From Marivivens aquimaris (GTDB taxonomy: Bacteria > Pseudomonadota > Alphaproteobacteria > Rhodobacterales > Rhodobacteraceae), in contig NZ_JADBGB010000001.1 of assembly GCF_015220045.1 (NCBI RefSeq), forward strand, positions 2,721,001 through 2,785,000: DNA of 64,000 nt, read 5' to 3'. This document shows positions 1 to 7,973 of this stretch, piece after piece. The notes beneath the pieces are model-generated. The model was not told where the DNA came from. It worked only from the letters and a program-made list of their open reading frames with translations, and made no database searches. Numbering within the stretch: the stretch's first letter is position 1; each line of letters starts with the position of its first letter. The translations under genes were made by a program, and so were the position numbers.

Positions 1-145
1 CGCGGCCCTTGGCGTCGTCATCGGTGAGGGTCTGACGGTTGTTGCCACCCGCAATGCCCGGTCCGATCTTGGCCATTTCCATGAGGCTGTCCCAAAGACG
101 GTCGCCGTTGATCTGCATATTTTCGGCTGGTGAGGTCGCTGGCAT
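1..145 (-). CDS. Zn-dependent hydrolase, N-carbamoyl-amino-acid / beta-ureidopropionase family (5' part only)
   Basis: Only the first 48 codons are inside the window; the rest lies beyond the left edge. The reading starts MPATSPAENMQINGDRLWDS and continues through MEMAKIGPGIAGGNNRQTL, which I recognise as the N-terminus of the hydantoinase/carbamoylase family of M20-like zinc amidases. A GGAGG ribosome-binding site lies six bases before the ATG. The family hydrolyses N-carbamoyl-amino acids; in reductive pyrimidine breakdown it converts N-carbamoyl-beta-alanine to beta-alanine, CO2 and ammonia. The RutR-type regulator and PreTA next door make that role likely. The metal ligands are outside the window, so the exact substrate is an inference. 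Confidence 0.8.
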   Translation of the reverse strand, partial: MPATSPAENMQINGDRLWDSLMEMAKIGPGIAGGNNRQTLTDDDAKGR

Positions 146-201
146 GTCAGCCTCCCTGTTTTTTTGCGCTGCGTTTGTTTTGTGCAAAAACGCTTGCTTG
201 T

Positions 202-217
202 TTTACCAATCGGTCAA
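202..217. promoter_or_regulatory. RutR-like operator palindrome
   Basis: The 16 bases TTTACCAATCGGTCAA match the E. coli RutR consensus TTGACCA-NN-TGGTCAA (recalled from the literature) at 12 of the 14 specified positions. It lies 57 bp upstream of the hydrolase ATG and 110 bp upstream of the RutR-type gene, in the divergent promoter. RutR dissociates from DNA when it binds uracil or thymine, so this is a plausible pyrimidine-responsive switch for both genes. A second similar palindrome lies in front of preT. Confidence 0.65.
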
Positions 218-327
218 ATGAACGCTATCAAAGGGTCAAATCCAGTCAAGCGTTCCGGTATCGCGTTGGCATCAGCAGGAAAAAACCGCTAATTGTTTAT
301 GCAGTAATGAAGAGGAAATCGGGGCCA

Positions 328-939
328 ATGACCAAATCCCAGCCACGTACCCGCATTCAGGAAAAGAACCGTAAGACCATTCTGGACGCAGGTCTGGAGG
401 TGTTTTCCAAGTACGGGTTCCGCGGCTCGACATTGGACCAGATCGCCGAGGCTGCGGGCCTCTCGAAACCGAACCTGCTCTATTATTTCCCGTCCAAGGA
501 AGCGATCCACGTCGAACTGCTGGAGATGCTGCTCGACACTTGGCTCGACCCTCTGCGGGAAATGGAGCACGACGGCGATCCGATCGAGGAAATCCTGTCC
601 TATGTTCACCGCAAGATCGAGATGTCGCGCGAATATCCGCGTGAAAGCCGTCTCTTTGCAAATGAGATCCTTCAGGGCGCCCCGCGCATCCTCGATGCAC
701 TCAGCGGCGAACTGAAACCACTCGTTGACGAAAAATGTGCGCTGATCCGTCAGTGGATTTCAGAGGGCCGCATTGCCGAAGTCGATCCTTACCATCTGAT
801 TTTCTCGATCTGGTCGATGACCCAGCACTATGCGGACTTCGCGGTGCAGGTCGACACGATCATGGAGGGCAAGGACCCGTTCGATGGGGCGCAAAAATAC
901 CTCGATCACCTTTTCATTTCGATGCTGACGCCGAAATGA
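328..939 (+). CDS. rutR: RutR-type TetR-family pyrimidine regulator
   Basis: A 203-residue TetR-family repressor. The N-terminal helix-turn-helix (about residues 15-60) contains FSKYGFRGSTLDQIAEAAGL followed by SKPNLLYYFPSKEAI, typical of RutR. The C-terminal part (IFSIWSMTQHYADFAVQV and after) fits the YcdC/RutR ligand domain. RutR proteins bind uracil or thymine and release operator DNA. The ATG at 328 is preferred because GAGGAA lies about ten bases before it; an in-frame ATG at 307 is an alternative. It is transcribed divergently from the hydrolase and convergently with preA, and RutR-like palindromes occur in both flanking promoters. The placement beside PreTA supports control of reductive pyrimidine degradation rather than the Rut oxidative pathway. 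Confidence 0.85.
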   Translation: MTKSQPRTRIQEKNRKTILDAGLEVFSKYGFRGSTLDQIAEAAGLSKPNLLYYFPSKEAIHVELLEMLLDTWLDPLREMEHDGDPIEEILSYVHRKIEMSREYPRESRLFANEILQGAPRILDALSGELKPLVDEKCALIRQWISEGRIAEVDPYHLIFSIWSMTQHYADFAVQVDTIMEGKDPFDGAQKYLDHLFISMLTPK

Positions 940-940
940 T

Positions 941-957
941 GGCCCCGTAGCGGGGCC
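941..957. terminator. Hairpin between convergent rutR and preA
   Basis: GGCCCCG-TAG-CGGGGCC is a perfect 7-bp stem with a 3-base loop, two bases after the rutR stop and 12 bases before the end of preA. It could act in both directions. Neither side has a run of T, so it may be a weak or Rho-assisted terminator. Confidence 0.5.
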
Positions 958-968
958 ACCACTGTTGA

Positions 969-2270
969 TTATTCCGCTGCCGTCGACGACGGGTTGTTCG
1001 GGTGGGTGGTCCAGTTGGCGTAGTCGCCGCGTTTCTGGCCAGTACGCAGATCGACCTCGCCCTTGGGCAGTTCGACCATGGTGATGCAGTCCTCGACAGG
1101 ACAAACGTTGACGCAAAGGTTGCAGGCAACGCATTCGCTGTCGTCCACCTCGAACACGCGGCCTTCCTTCATCAGGATGGCTTGGTGGCTGGTATCTTCG
1201 CAGGCTGCGAAGCAACGACCGCACGAGATACAGGCGTCCTGATCGATCTTCGCTTTGGTCACGTAGTTCAGATCGAGGTACTGCCAGTCGGTGACGTTCG
1301 GGGTCGCCATGCCGACGAAATCGGCGGTCGACTTGTAGCCTTTTTCGTCCATCCATTGCGACAGGCCGCTGATCATTTCCTGAACGACCTTGAAGCCGTA
1401 GGTCATCGCAGCGGTACAGACCTGCACGTTACCCGCGCCCAGCGCCATGAACTCTGCCGCGTCACGCCACGTGGTGATGCCGCCGATACCCGAAATCGGG
1501 AGCCCATGGGTTTCCGGATCGCGCGCGATCTCGGCCACCATGTTCATTGCGATCGGTTTGACCGCCGGACCGCAATAACCACCGTGTGTGCCTTTGCCGC
1601 CGATGGTCGGTTCCGGCGCCATCTGGTCGAGGTCCACCGAGGTGATCGAGTTGATGGTGTTAATCAGCGAAACAGCGTCCGCACCGCCGATTTTTGCCGC
1701 GCGCGCAGGCTTGCGGATGTCAGTGATGTTCGGTGTCAGTTTCACGATGACGGGCTTGGAGTAGTACATCTTGCACCACTCGGTGACCATCTGGATGTAC
1801 TCGGGCACCTGACCGACGGCCGAACCCATGCCGCGTTCAGCCATGCCGTGCGGACAGCCAAAGTTCAGTTCGATCCCGTCAGCGCCGGTATCTTCGACGC
1901 GGGGCAGGATCTCTTTCCACGACTGTTCGTCACACGGGACCATGATCGACGCGATGAGCGCGCGGTCGGGGTAGTCCTTTTTGACGCGGGTCATCTCGTC
2001 GAGGTTGGTTTGAAGCGGGCGGTCGGTGATCAGTTCGATGTTGTTCAGACCGAGCAGACGGCGGTCTGCGCCCCAGATCGCGCCGTAACGCGGGCCGTTG
2101 ACGTTGACGACCGGCGGACCTTCGGAACCGAGGGTCTTCCAAACGACACCGCCCCAACCGGCCTCGAAAGCACGGCGGACGTTGTATTCCTTATCGGTCG
2201 GCGGCGCGGAGGCCAGCCAGAACGGGTTCGGGGATGTGATACCCAGAAAATCTGTCGTGAGGTCAGCCAT
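969..2270 (-). CDS. preA: NAD-dependent dihydropyrimidine dehydrogenase, subunit PreA
   Basis: A 433-residue subunit that reduces uracil and thymine to the 5,6-dihydro forms together with PreT. The N-terminal two-thirds is an FMN-binding dihydroorotate-dehydrogenase-like barrel (ELNFGCPHGMAERGMG at about 134-149, KLTPNITDI after it). The C-terminus is a ferredoxin domain with two 4Fe-4S motifs, CISCGRCFAAC and CVACNLCVNVCP. Length and domain order match bacterial PreA. Its ATG follows the preT stop directly, with no gap, so the two are co-translated. Oddity: residue 152 is Val in the sequence AVGQ, where mammalian dihydropyrimidine dehydrogenase has its catalytic Cys (ACGQ); see findings. Confidence 0.93.
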   Translation of the reverse strand: MADLTTDFLGITSPNPFWLASAPPTDKEYNVRRAFEAGWGGVVWKTLGSEGPPVVNVNGPRYGAIWGADRRLLGLNNIELITDRPLQTNLDEMTRVKKDYPDRALIASIMVPCDEQSWKEILPRVEDTGADGIELNFGCPHGMAERGMGSAVGQVPEYIQMVTEWCKMYYSKPVIVKLTPNITDIRKPARAAKIGGADAVSLINTINSITSVDLDQMAPEPTIGGKGTHGGYCGPAVKPIAMNMVAEIARDPETHGLPISGIGGITTWRDAAEFMALGAGNVQVCTAAMTYGFKVVQEMISGLSQWMDEKGYKSTADFVGMATPNVTDWQYLDLNYVTKAKIDQDACISCGRCFAACEDTSHQAILMKEGRVFEVDDSECVACNLCVNVCPVEDCITMVELPKGEVDLRTGQKRGDYANWTTHPNNPSSTAAE

Positions 2271-3584
2271 TTACGCCCCCATCAGAGTTGTGTGGATGTC
2301 TTCGGCGGCGTCACGGCCTTCGGCCACGCCCCAGACAGTCAGGTCTTCGCCAAGGTTGGTGCAATCGCCGCCAGCCCAGACACCGTCAATGCTCGTGCGG
2401 CCCGCGCCGGTCACAGCGATCTTGCCGCCTTCGACCGCAACACCGCTGTCGGTGGTCAGGGTCTGGCCGATGGCTTTAAGCACCTGATCCGCCGGAATAG
2501 TGACGGTTTCGCCAGTGCCTGACAGCTTGCCATCGGTGACGCTCGTGTATTCGAGCGTGATTTCACCTTCCGCCAGCGAAGACGGCATCACGTTGAACAT
2601 CAGTTTTACGCCGTTCGCAGCGGCGAGGTCCTGTTCGTAGCGGCTCGCTGGCATGGCGTCGCGGCCACGGCGATAAGCGATGGTGACATTCTCAGCGCCG
2701 AGGTGCTTGGACTGCACCGCCGCGTCGACTGCTGTCATGCCGCCGCCGATGACCACGACATTGCGGCCAACGGGCAGGGCGCTCAGGTCGCTCGACTGAC
2801 GGAGGTCCGCAATGAATTCCACCGCGTCGGTCGCAAGCTCTTCACCGCCTGTGCGGAGCGCATTCACGCCGCCAAGACCGATGCCGAGGAAGACCGCGTC
2901 GAAGTCGCCCCGTAGTTCGTCCAGAGTGATATCCGAGCCGATAGCAATACCGGTGCGCAGGTCGATCCCGCCGATCTGCATCAGCCAGTCGGCCTCTTTC
3001 GCAGCGAAATCATGCGGGGTTTTGTAGGCCGCAATGCCATATTCATTGAGGCCGCCCGGCTTGGGCTTTGCGTCATAGATCGTGACGCTGTGACCCTTCA
3101 TCGCAAGGCGGTGAGCACACGCCAGACCGGCAGGACCGGCACCGACGACTGCAATGCGCTTGCCCGTTTCGGGCGCACGGCTGAACGGATGGCTCTGTTT
3201 GGCCATCAGCGTGTCGGTCGCATAGCGCTGGAGGCGTCCGATCTCGACCGGCTTACCCTCGGCGGCTTCGCGAACACACACCTCTTCGCAGAGCGTTTCG
3301 GTCGGGCAGACCCGTGCGCACATACCGCCAAGAATGTTTTGTTCAAAAATTGTCTTGGCCGCCGCTTCGGGCGTGTCCGTCTGGATTTGCCGGATGAACA
3401 ACGGAATGTCGATGCTCGTCGGGCAGGCCGTCATACACGGCGCGTCGTGGCAGAAATAGCACCGGTCAGCTGCGACTTGCGCTTCGTGCGCGTCGAACTG
3501 CGGGTGAAGATCCGCAAAATTGGCTGCGATCTCCTCGGTGCTCAATCGACCGGCTGCAATGCCGGGGGTCATGGGCGAGGTCAT
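2271..3584 (-). CDS. preT: NAD-dependent dihydropyrimidine dehydrogenase, subunit PreT
   Basis: A 437-residue flavoprotein of the glutamate-synthase small-subunit type, which passes electrons from NAD(P)H through FAD and Fe-S centres to PreA. The N-terminus holds cysteine clusters (CYFCHDAPCMTACP and CARVCPTETLCEEVC) for Fe-S binding. Two dinucleotide-binding folds follow: VVGAGPAGLACAHRLA for FAD and VVIGGGMTAVDAAVQ for NAD(P). The start at 3584 is chosen because AGGGAG lies six bases upstream; an upstream in-frame ATG at 3635 has no ribosome-binding site and would sit on the putative operator. The gene is followed directly by preA. Confidence 0.92.
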   Translation of the reverse strand: MTSPMTPGIAAGRLSTEEIAANFADLHPQFDAHEAQVAADRCYFCHDAPCMTACPTSIDIPLFIRQIQTDTPEAAAKTIFEQNILGGMCARVCPTETLCEEVCVREAAEGKPVEIGRLQRYATDTLMAKQSHPFSRAPETGKRIAVVGAGPAGLACAHRLAMKGHSVTIYDAKPKPGGLNEYGIAAYKTPHDFAAKEADWLMQIGGIDLRTGIAIGSDITLDELRGDFDAVFLGIGLGGVNALRTGGEELATDAVEFIADLRQSSDLSALPVGRNVVVIGGGMTAVDAAVQSKHLGAENVTIAYRRGRDAMPASRYEQDLAAANGVKLMFNVMPSSLAEGEITLEYTSVTDGKLSGTGETVTIPADQVLKAIGQTLTTDSGVAVEGGKIAVTGAGRTSIDGVWAGGDCTNLGEDLTVWGVAEGRDAAEDIHTTLMGA

Positions 3585-3637
3585 GTTGGCTCCCTGTCGT
3601 GCCTTGATTTTGTTCAAAGCATTACACAGGTCCATTT

Positions 3638-3653
3638 TTTATCAAACGGTAAA
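3638..3653. promoter_or_regulatory. Second RutR-like palindrome, upstream of preTA
   Basis: TTTATCAAACGGTAAA is an imperfect dyad resembling the operator at 202-217: both read TTTAYCA-NN-CGGTMAA. It lies 54 bp upstream of the preT ATG, in the 80-bp gap between ynjD and preT. The match to the E. coli RutR consensus is weaker (four mismatches), but its position and the similarity to the first site support a shared regulator. Confidence 0.5.
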
Positions 3654-3664
3654 TTTTGGGCAGT

Positions 3665-4291
3665 TTATGAACGAAGGGATATGATCCGCCCCCCGGCGGC
3701 CTCTGCGTCCGCTACGTCGTGCGTGACCATGAGAACCGGAAGTCTTTGATTTTTCGCGTGTTTGAACACGAGGTCACGGACTTGGCCGCGCAACTCCGCG
3801 TCGAGTTTTCCGAACGGTTCATCGAGCAAAAGGGCCTTCGGTTCGGACAATAACATGCGCATCAGGGCCACTCTGGACCGCTGACCGCCCGACAAAGTGG
3901 CTGGATCTCGACCTTCGAATCCGTCCAACCCGACGGCTGCAAGCGCGTCGGCGATACGTGATGTGCGGTCCGCACCGCGCAGTCCGAACGACAGGTTTTG
4001 CCCGACGCTCATGTGCGGGAAAAGCAGGTCGTCTTGGAAAAGGATGCCCATGCGGCGCTTCTCTGGCGGCAAGTTCGAGATGTCATTGCCATTCAAGAGC
4101 GCGCGACCCGACGCTGAGAAGGCGCTGGGCAGGTTGCCGGTAAGCCACGCCAGAAGCGTCGATTTGCCGGAGCCGGAGGGGCCCATGATCGTGACGACTT
4201 CGCCCGCGTTCACGGTGAAGTCGACCTCGAGTAATTCTGCCCCGCCGAGTGAAATGCGCACGTTTTCCAGCACCAAAGACCGTTCAGCCAT
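3665..4291 (-). CDS. ynjD: ABC transporter ATP-binding protein, YnjD type
   Basis: A 208-residue ABC ATPase, close in length to E. coli YnjD. The Walker A motif is GPSGSGKST (about 37-45), the Q-loop reads LFQDDLLFP, the signature is LSGGQRSR, and Walker B is ALLLDEPFGKLDAE followed by the switch histidine in MVTHD. It overlaps the end of ynjC by eight bases, so it is the last gene of ynjF-ynjB-ynjC-ynjD. It should power the YnjC permease at the inner membrane. The substrate of YnjBCD systems is not established; similarity to thiamine and ferric-iron importers is known for this class. Confidence 0.85.
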   Translation of the reverse strand: MAERSLVLENVRISLGGAELLEVDFTVNAGEVVTIMGPSGSGKSTLLAWLTGNLPSAFSASGRALLNGNDISNLPPEKRRMGILFQDDLLFPHMSVGQNLSFGLRGADRTSRIADALAAVGLDGFEGRDPATLSGGQRSRVALMRMLLSEPKALLLDEPFGKLDAELRGQVRDLVFKHAKNQRLPVLMVTHDVADAEAAGGRIISLRS

Positions 4292-5927
4292 GCGCCATTC
4301 CTTTCCGGTTTCGCCAAATGATTGCGGGCACCATCGCTGCGATCACAAATGGCAGCAGTGCCGCAATGGTTTGGGCCACAGCGTAGACCCCGATCAGCCT
4401 GCGGTCTCCGCCCGATGCGAGCGCCACGGCCTCGGTCGTCAAAGTCTCCACCCGTCCGCCGCCAATTAGCAAGGTGGGGAGATATTGGCCAACCGACACC
4501 GCGAAACCAATGGCGAGCGCGCCGAGGAGCGGGCCGATCAGCATGGGGAGTTGTAGCCTGAGGAAGATACTGTGACGAGAACGGCCCAGCGCCGCGCCAA
4601 TGATAGCAAAGCGTCTGTCCCAAGCGTCCGATGCGCCTTGGAATGTCAGCAGGACGTACGGGAGGACGAATATTAAGTGCACGAGAAGGACGGGGAGGAC
4701 GCCAGCCTCTAGCCCCGCGAAAAGCATCAGCGTTTGCAGGCCCGGAAGGAACGTCACTTGCGGCACGATGAGCGGTGCGTAGAGGAGCCACGTGGGCAGT
4801 TTGCGGTCCGTGTAGGTGAGTGAAAGTGCGATCAGAAGCGCAGCGATCACTGCAGCACCGGCGATCAAAACAGTCTCCATTCCAGCGTCAACCAAGGCAT
4901 CCTGTCTGGTCCAGCTGCGCAGTGTGAAACTGTCGGGCAGCAAATTCGGGAAGCCCCAGAAGCCCGCCACGGACCACAGAGCCGCGATCCCGATCCCGGC
5001 GATCAGCATCGCCGTGATCGTGTAGGCTGTCGCCGTGGCCAAAGGCTTTGTCGCCTCGGCAGAAAGCAGCCGCCCTCCGGCGTTGATGATGGCATTGCGG
5101 AATGCTCGGCACGTGCGTTCAACCAGCCACCAGATGCCGAATGCTCCGATGACCAAGCCAAGCTGTACTAGCGCTCCTGCGGCGGCCTTGCTGCGCATCG
5201 CGAGGTCGGGATCGTTCATGAGCCGCGTGATCGCGACCGCGAGCGGAGGCGGGGTCGTCGGCCCAAGGATGATCGCTACATCGACGACCGAGATCGAATA
5301 CGCGAGCACGAGGTACACTGGCAGCCTGATCTGGCCATAAATTGCGGGCCAGACTGTCAGGAACCACCCCGCGATCCGTCCGTAGCCCAGCGCTCCGGAG
5401 ACTTGGAGGCGGCGGTCAAAATCGCTCTGGGGCAGGGCGGCGATGATCATGAGGAGGAGGAACGGGATTTCCTTCATCGCGAGTCCGAGGATCATCGCGA
5501 GGCCCAATGGGTCGTTAATGATCACGAGGTCGGGCGGCCGATCCCAACCGAAAGGCACGGCCAGCAGGCGAACGATCAACCCAGACGGTGCAATGACGAA
5601 GGCCAATCCGAAAGCCGCCGTTGCGTGGGGCAGGGCGAGGAATGGGCCGAGCGTCGTCCTCAACCACCGCCACGCTTTGGTGCCGACCAAAGCGGCGGAA
5701 ATCAGGGAGGCACCGATCACTGCGAGCGCCGTGGCGCCCAATCCGGTCGTCATGGACAAGCGGATCAATGGCACAAAGCCGGGCCATGCAAACAGCTCGG
5801 CAAAAGCGTCCAGTCCAAAGGCTGTACGCCCGATGGCGGGGAAATATCCGAACGCCGGAAGCACCACGCCGATCAGTCCGGCAGCGACCGGACCGATCAG
5901 CAGAAGCGCGACCAGCAGGCGGGCCAC
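4284..5927 (-). CDS. ynjC: ABC transporter permease, YnjC type (fused double permease)
   Basis: A 547-residue, strongly hydrophobic protein with two tandem permease halves, each with about six membrane segments, as in E. coli YnjC and iron FbpB/ThiP-type permeases. Coupling-loop-like stretches occur in each half (GALGYGRIAGWFLTVWPAIY in the first, GAALGRSRHSIFLRLQLPML in the second). Translation starts with GTG, directly after the ynjB TAA with no gap, and has little ribosome-binding site of its own, suggesting coupling to ynjB. It overlaps ynjD by eight bases. Confidence 0.85.
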   Translation of the reverse strand: MARLLVALLLIGPVAAGLIGVVLPAFGYFPAIGRTAFGLDAFAELFAWPGFVPLIRLSMTTGLGATALAVIGASLISAALVGTKAWRWLRTTLGPFLALPHATAAFGLAFVIAPSGLIVRLLAVPFGWDRPPDLVIINDPLGLAMILGLAMKEIPFLLLMIIAALPQSDFDRRLQVSGALGYGRIAGWFLTVWPAIYGQIRLPVYLVLAYSISVVDVAIILGPTTPPPLAVAITRLMNDPDLAMRSKAAAGALVQLGLVIGAFGIWWLVERTCRAFRNAIINAGGRLLSAEATKPLATATAYTITAMLIAGIGIAALWSVAGFWGFPNLLPDSFTLRSWTRQDALVDAGMETVLIAGAAVIAALLIALSLTYTDRKLPTWLLYAPLIVPQVTFLPGLQTLMLFAGLEAGVLPVLLVHLIFVLPYVLLTFQGASDAWDRRFAIIGAALGRSRHSIFLRLQLPMLIGPLLGALAIGFAVSVGQYLPTLLIGGGRVETLTTEAVALASGGDRRLIGVYAVAQTIAALLPFVIAAMVPAIIWRNRKGMAHG

Positions 5928-7124
5928 TTACTGCGTAACGCCGTAGCGGGCGTCCCAGTCTTCGGCGATGCGGGTCATCCACGACGGATGCGGTTCCGCT
6001 TGTACAGAGCCTAACTCGGCAGGGCTGAGCGTTGCGATGCCGAGGTCCAGTTCGTCGAACGCAGCGCGCTGGGCGTCATCCAGTTTCGCCATGTCGAGCA
6101 CGGTGCCGTAGCCGAGAATGTCGGGGTTTTGTGCATGTGCCTGCGCCTCAGGCGACATCAGGAAATCGGCCACGACCATCGCGCCTTCCTTCGAGCCGGA
6201 GTTATACGGGATCGCGACAAACGACGCGTTGCCGATGGTGCCTTTGCCCAGAACGAAGGTCCGCACCGTGTCGGGCAACTGGCCATTCGCGATCGCTGTG
6301 GACGCTTCACCCGGGCTGAAGGAAATGGCGAGGTCGACCTCCTGATCCGCGATCAATTGCAACTGGGCAGGGCCGGTTTGCGGATAGACGGTGCCATCGC
6401 GCCAGAGGGTCGGCGTCAGCGCATCCAGCCATTCCCACAGCGGAGCAGTGACTTCGGCGTAGTTGTCGTCGGTAGCGGGGTCTTGCAGAACGCTCGGGTC
6501 CGGCAGCAGGTCAACGAGAGCCTGCTTGAGGAAAGTCGTTCCAAGGAAATCGGGCGGCTGCGGGTAGGTAAAACGACCGGGATGGGCGGCAGTCCAGTCC
6601 AGGAGGGCGTTCATATCGCCGACAGGCTCCATATCCACGGTGTCATACATGAATACCACCTGCGCCATAGCCCACGGGCTTTCATAGCCGTTGGTGGGCA
6701 CAGTAAAGTCGGTGCGGACAGTCTTGCCATCAGTGTCTACATAGGCCCAATTCGGCAAGCTTTCGGCGTAGGGACCGTAGAGCAGACCAGCCTCTTTCAT
6801 CGAGGCGAAGTTCGCACCGTTAATCCAGATCATGTCGATCGCGCCGTCGTCGTCCTTGCCCGCATCACGCTCGGATAGCACGCGAGTGACGGCATCGGCG
6901 GTGTCCGTGAGTTTGACGTGTTCGAGGGTGACGCCGAAGTCTTCTTCGACCCGATCACCGACCCACGCGATGAAATCGTTGGTCGCCGTGGAGCCGCCCC
7001 ATGCGTTCCAATAGACCGTCTGGCCCTTGGCGACTTCAAGCACGGCGTCCCAATCTGCGGGGTCGGTTTCGGCCCAGAGGGCAGTCGGGGCGATCAGCGC
7101 CAGAGCAAGGAGCGGAGACTTCAT
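5928..7124 (-). CDS. ynjB: ABC transporter periplasmic substrate-binding protein, YnjB type
   Basis: A 398-residue periplasmic binding protein. It starts MKSPLLALALIAPTALWA, a clear Sec signal peptide with likely cleavage after LWA. The mature protein begins ETDPADWDAVLEVAKGQTVY and contains NAWGGSTATNDFIAWVGDRV, typical of the YnjB branch of the iron/thiamine-type binding proteins. The ATG overlaps the ynjF stop by one base (TGATG). The ligand is unknown. The divergent promoter carries RirA-like dyads, so an iron-linked cargo is possible but unproven. Confidence 0.85.
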   Translation of the reverse strand: MKSPLLALALIAPTALWAETDPADWDAVLEVAKGQTVYWNAWGGSTATNDFIAWVGDRVEEDFGVTLEHVKLTDTADAVTRVLSERDAGKDDDGAIDMIWINGANFASMKEAGLLYGPYAESLPNWAYVDTDGKTVRTDFTVPTNGYESPWAMAQVVFMYDTVDMEPVGDMNALLDWTAAHPGRFTYPQPPDFLGTTFLKQALVDLLPDPSVLQDPATDDNYAEVTAPLWEWLDALTPTLWRDGTVYPQTGPAQLQLIADQEVDLAISFSPGEASTAIANGQLPDTVRTFVLGKGTIGNASFVAIPYNSGSKEGAMVVADFLMSPEAQAHAQNPDILGYGTVLDMAKLDDAQRAAFDELDLGIATLSPAELGSVQAEPHPSWMTRIAEDWDARYGVTQ

Positions 7125-7741
7125 CAATGGTCCTTTCCATCGGAAAATAGCTTGGACGCGCCATAAAGGCGCAAGGTGGCGGTCAGAAAACACAGGCAGC
7201 CGAAGACCCACGATAGCGCGGGGAACGCGCTCGGGAACAGGCAGAGGAGGACGAAGAACAGCACCGTCTCCGTCCCTTCGAGCAGCCCGTTGGAGTAATA
7301 GAGCGACTTGATGCCCTGCGCCTCGGTCTCCATCTCGTGCCGTTCGGCGAGGATCGCGTAGCCGAGGAAGCTTGCGCCGTTGAAATAGAAGGAGGTGAGC
7401 AAAAACGCTCCGGCAGCGTCATTGGACGGATCATGCCAGACGAAAGCCATCGGAACCGCGCCGTACAACAGGAAATCGCAGGTGATATCGAGGTATCCGC
7501 CGAAGTCGGATTTCTGCGTGGCGCGCGCGACAGCACCGTCGAGCCCGTCAGCAATACGGCTTAGCAGCAGCACGATAAGCGCCGCGCCAAAATAGCCCAA
7601 CACGATCAATGCGGCAGACAAAAGGCCCAGACCAAGCCCGATGAGCGTGACGGTATTTGCGGTGATTCCCGTCGATGCCATGGCACGCCCAGCGCGGTTC
7701 AGCGGCGGATCGATGAGGCGGCGGGCATAGGCGTCGAGCAT
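7124..7741 (-). CDS. ynjF: CDP-alcohol phosphatidyltransferase family protein, YnjF type
   Basis: A 205-residue integral membrane enzyme with about six hydrophobic segments. The CDP-alcohol phosphotransferase signature is visible as DG-AV-AR, then G, D and D in DFGGYLDITCD (about 73-94). The spacing between AR and the next conserved G is seven residues, where I recall eight in PgsA/PssA. The family transfers a phospho-alcohol from CDP-linked donors and uses the Asp residues to bind metal. The start at 7741 has AGGAA six bases upstream. It is the first gene of the operon with ynjB, ynjC and ynjD, as in the E. coli ynj cluster. Donor and acceptor are unknown. Confidence 0.85.
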   Translation of the reverse strand: MLDAYARRLIDPPLNRAGRAMASTGITANTVTLIGLGLGLLSAALIVLGYFGAALIVLLLSRIADGLDGAVARATQKSDFGGYLDITCDFLLYGAVPMAFVWHDPSNDAAGAFLLTSFYFNGASFLGYAILAERHEMETEAQGIKSLYYSNGLLEGTETVLFFVLLCLFPSAFPALSWVFGCLCFLTATLRLYGASKLFSDGKDH

Positions 7742-7833
7742 GATTATTCCTGAATTTCCCGCACTTTGCCGAAAATGGTGCGGCGCTGCAATCGTCCTAC
7801 GGTGATGTGAGGGGCTGCAACACTCCGGCCGTA

Positions 7834-7854
7834 TTCCGACCAAAAAAGTCGGAA
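7834..7854. promoter_or_regulatory. Perfect dyad, candidate RirA/iron-responsive operator 1
   Basis: TTCCGAC-CAAAAAA-GTCGGAA is a perfect 7-bp inverted repeat with a 7-bp A-rich spacer. Read as CGA-N9-TCG it has the spacing of the rhizobial RirA (IRO) motif TGA-N9-TCA as I recall it. It lies in the 232-bp divergent promoter between ynjF and the imelysin gene. Confidence 0.55.
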
Positions 7855-7863
7855 TTGACAGAG

Positions 7864-7880
7864 CCGACTAAATCAGTCAG
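7864..7880. promoter_or_regulatory. Second dyad, candidate RirA/iron-responsive operator 2
   Basis: CCGAC-TAAATCA-GTCAG has the same architecture as the dyad at 7834 (CCGAC-N7-GTCRG). On the minus strand it reads TGA-N9-TCG, one base from the RirA TGA-N9-TCA pattern. The two dyad centres are 28 bp apart, close to an integral number of helical turns from each other only if slightly under- or over-wound (about 2.7 turns). No other annotated element accounts for it. Confidence 0.5.
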
Positions 7881-7973
7881 GTATGCGCCGAGATCACAAC
7901 GCTCCCCTGCGGCTGCACGCAGAGGCGGCGGAAACAGCATTATGCGCGAACAAGAATTCAGAGGGATAACGTG

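Noticed and set aside
1002..2522. 506-codon plus-strand frame opposite preA and the end of preT
   Set aside because: It is antisense to well-supported Fe-S proteins and has no recognisable domain or ribosome-binding site.
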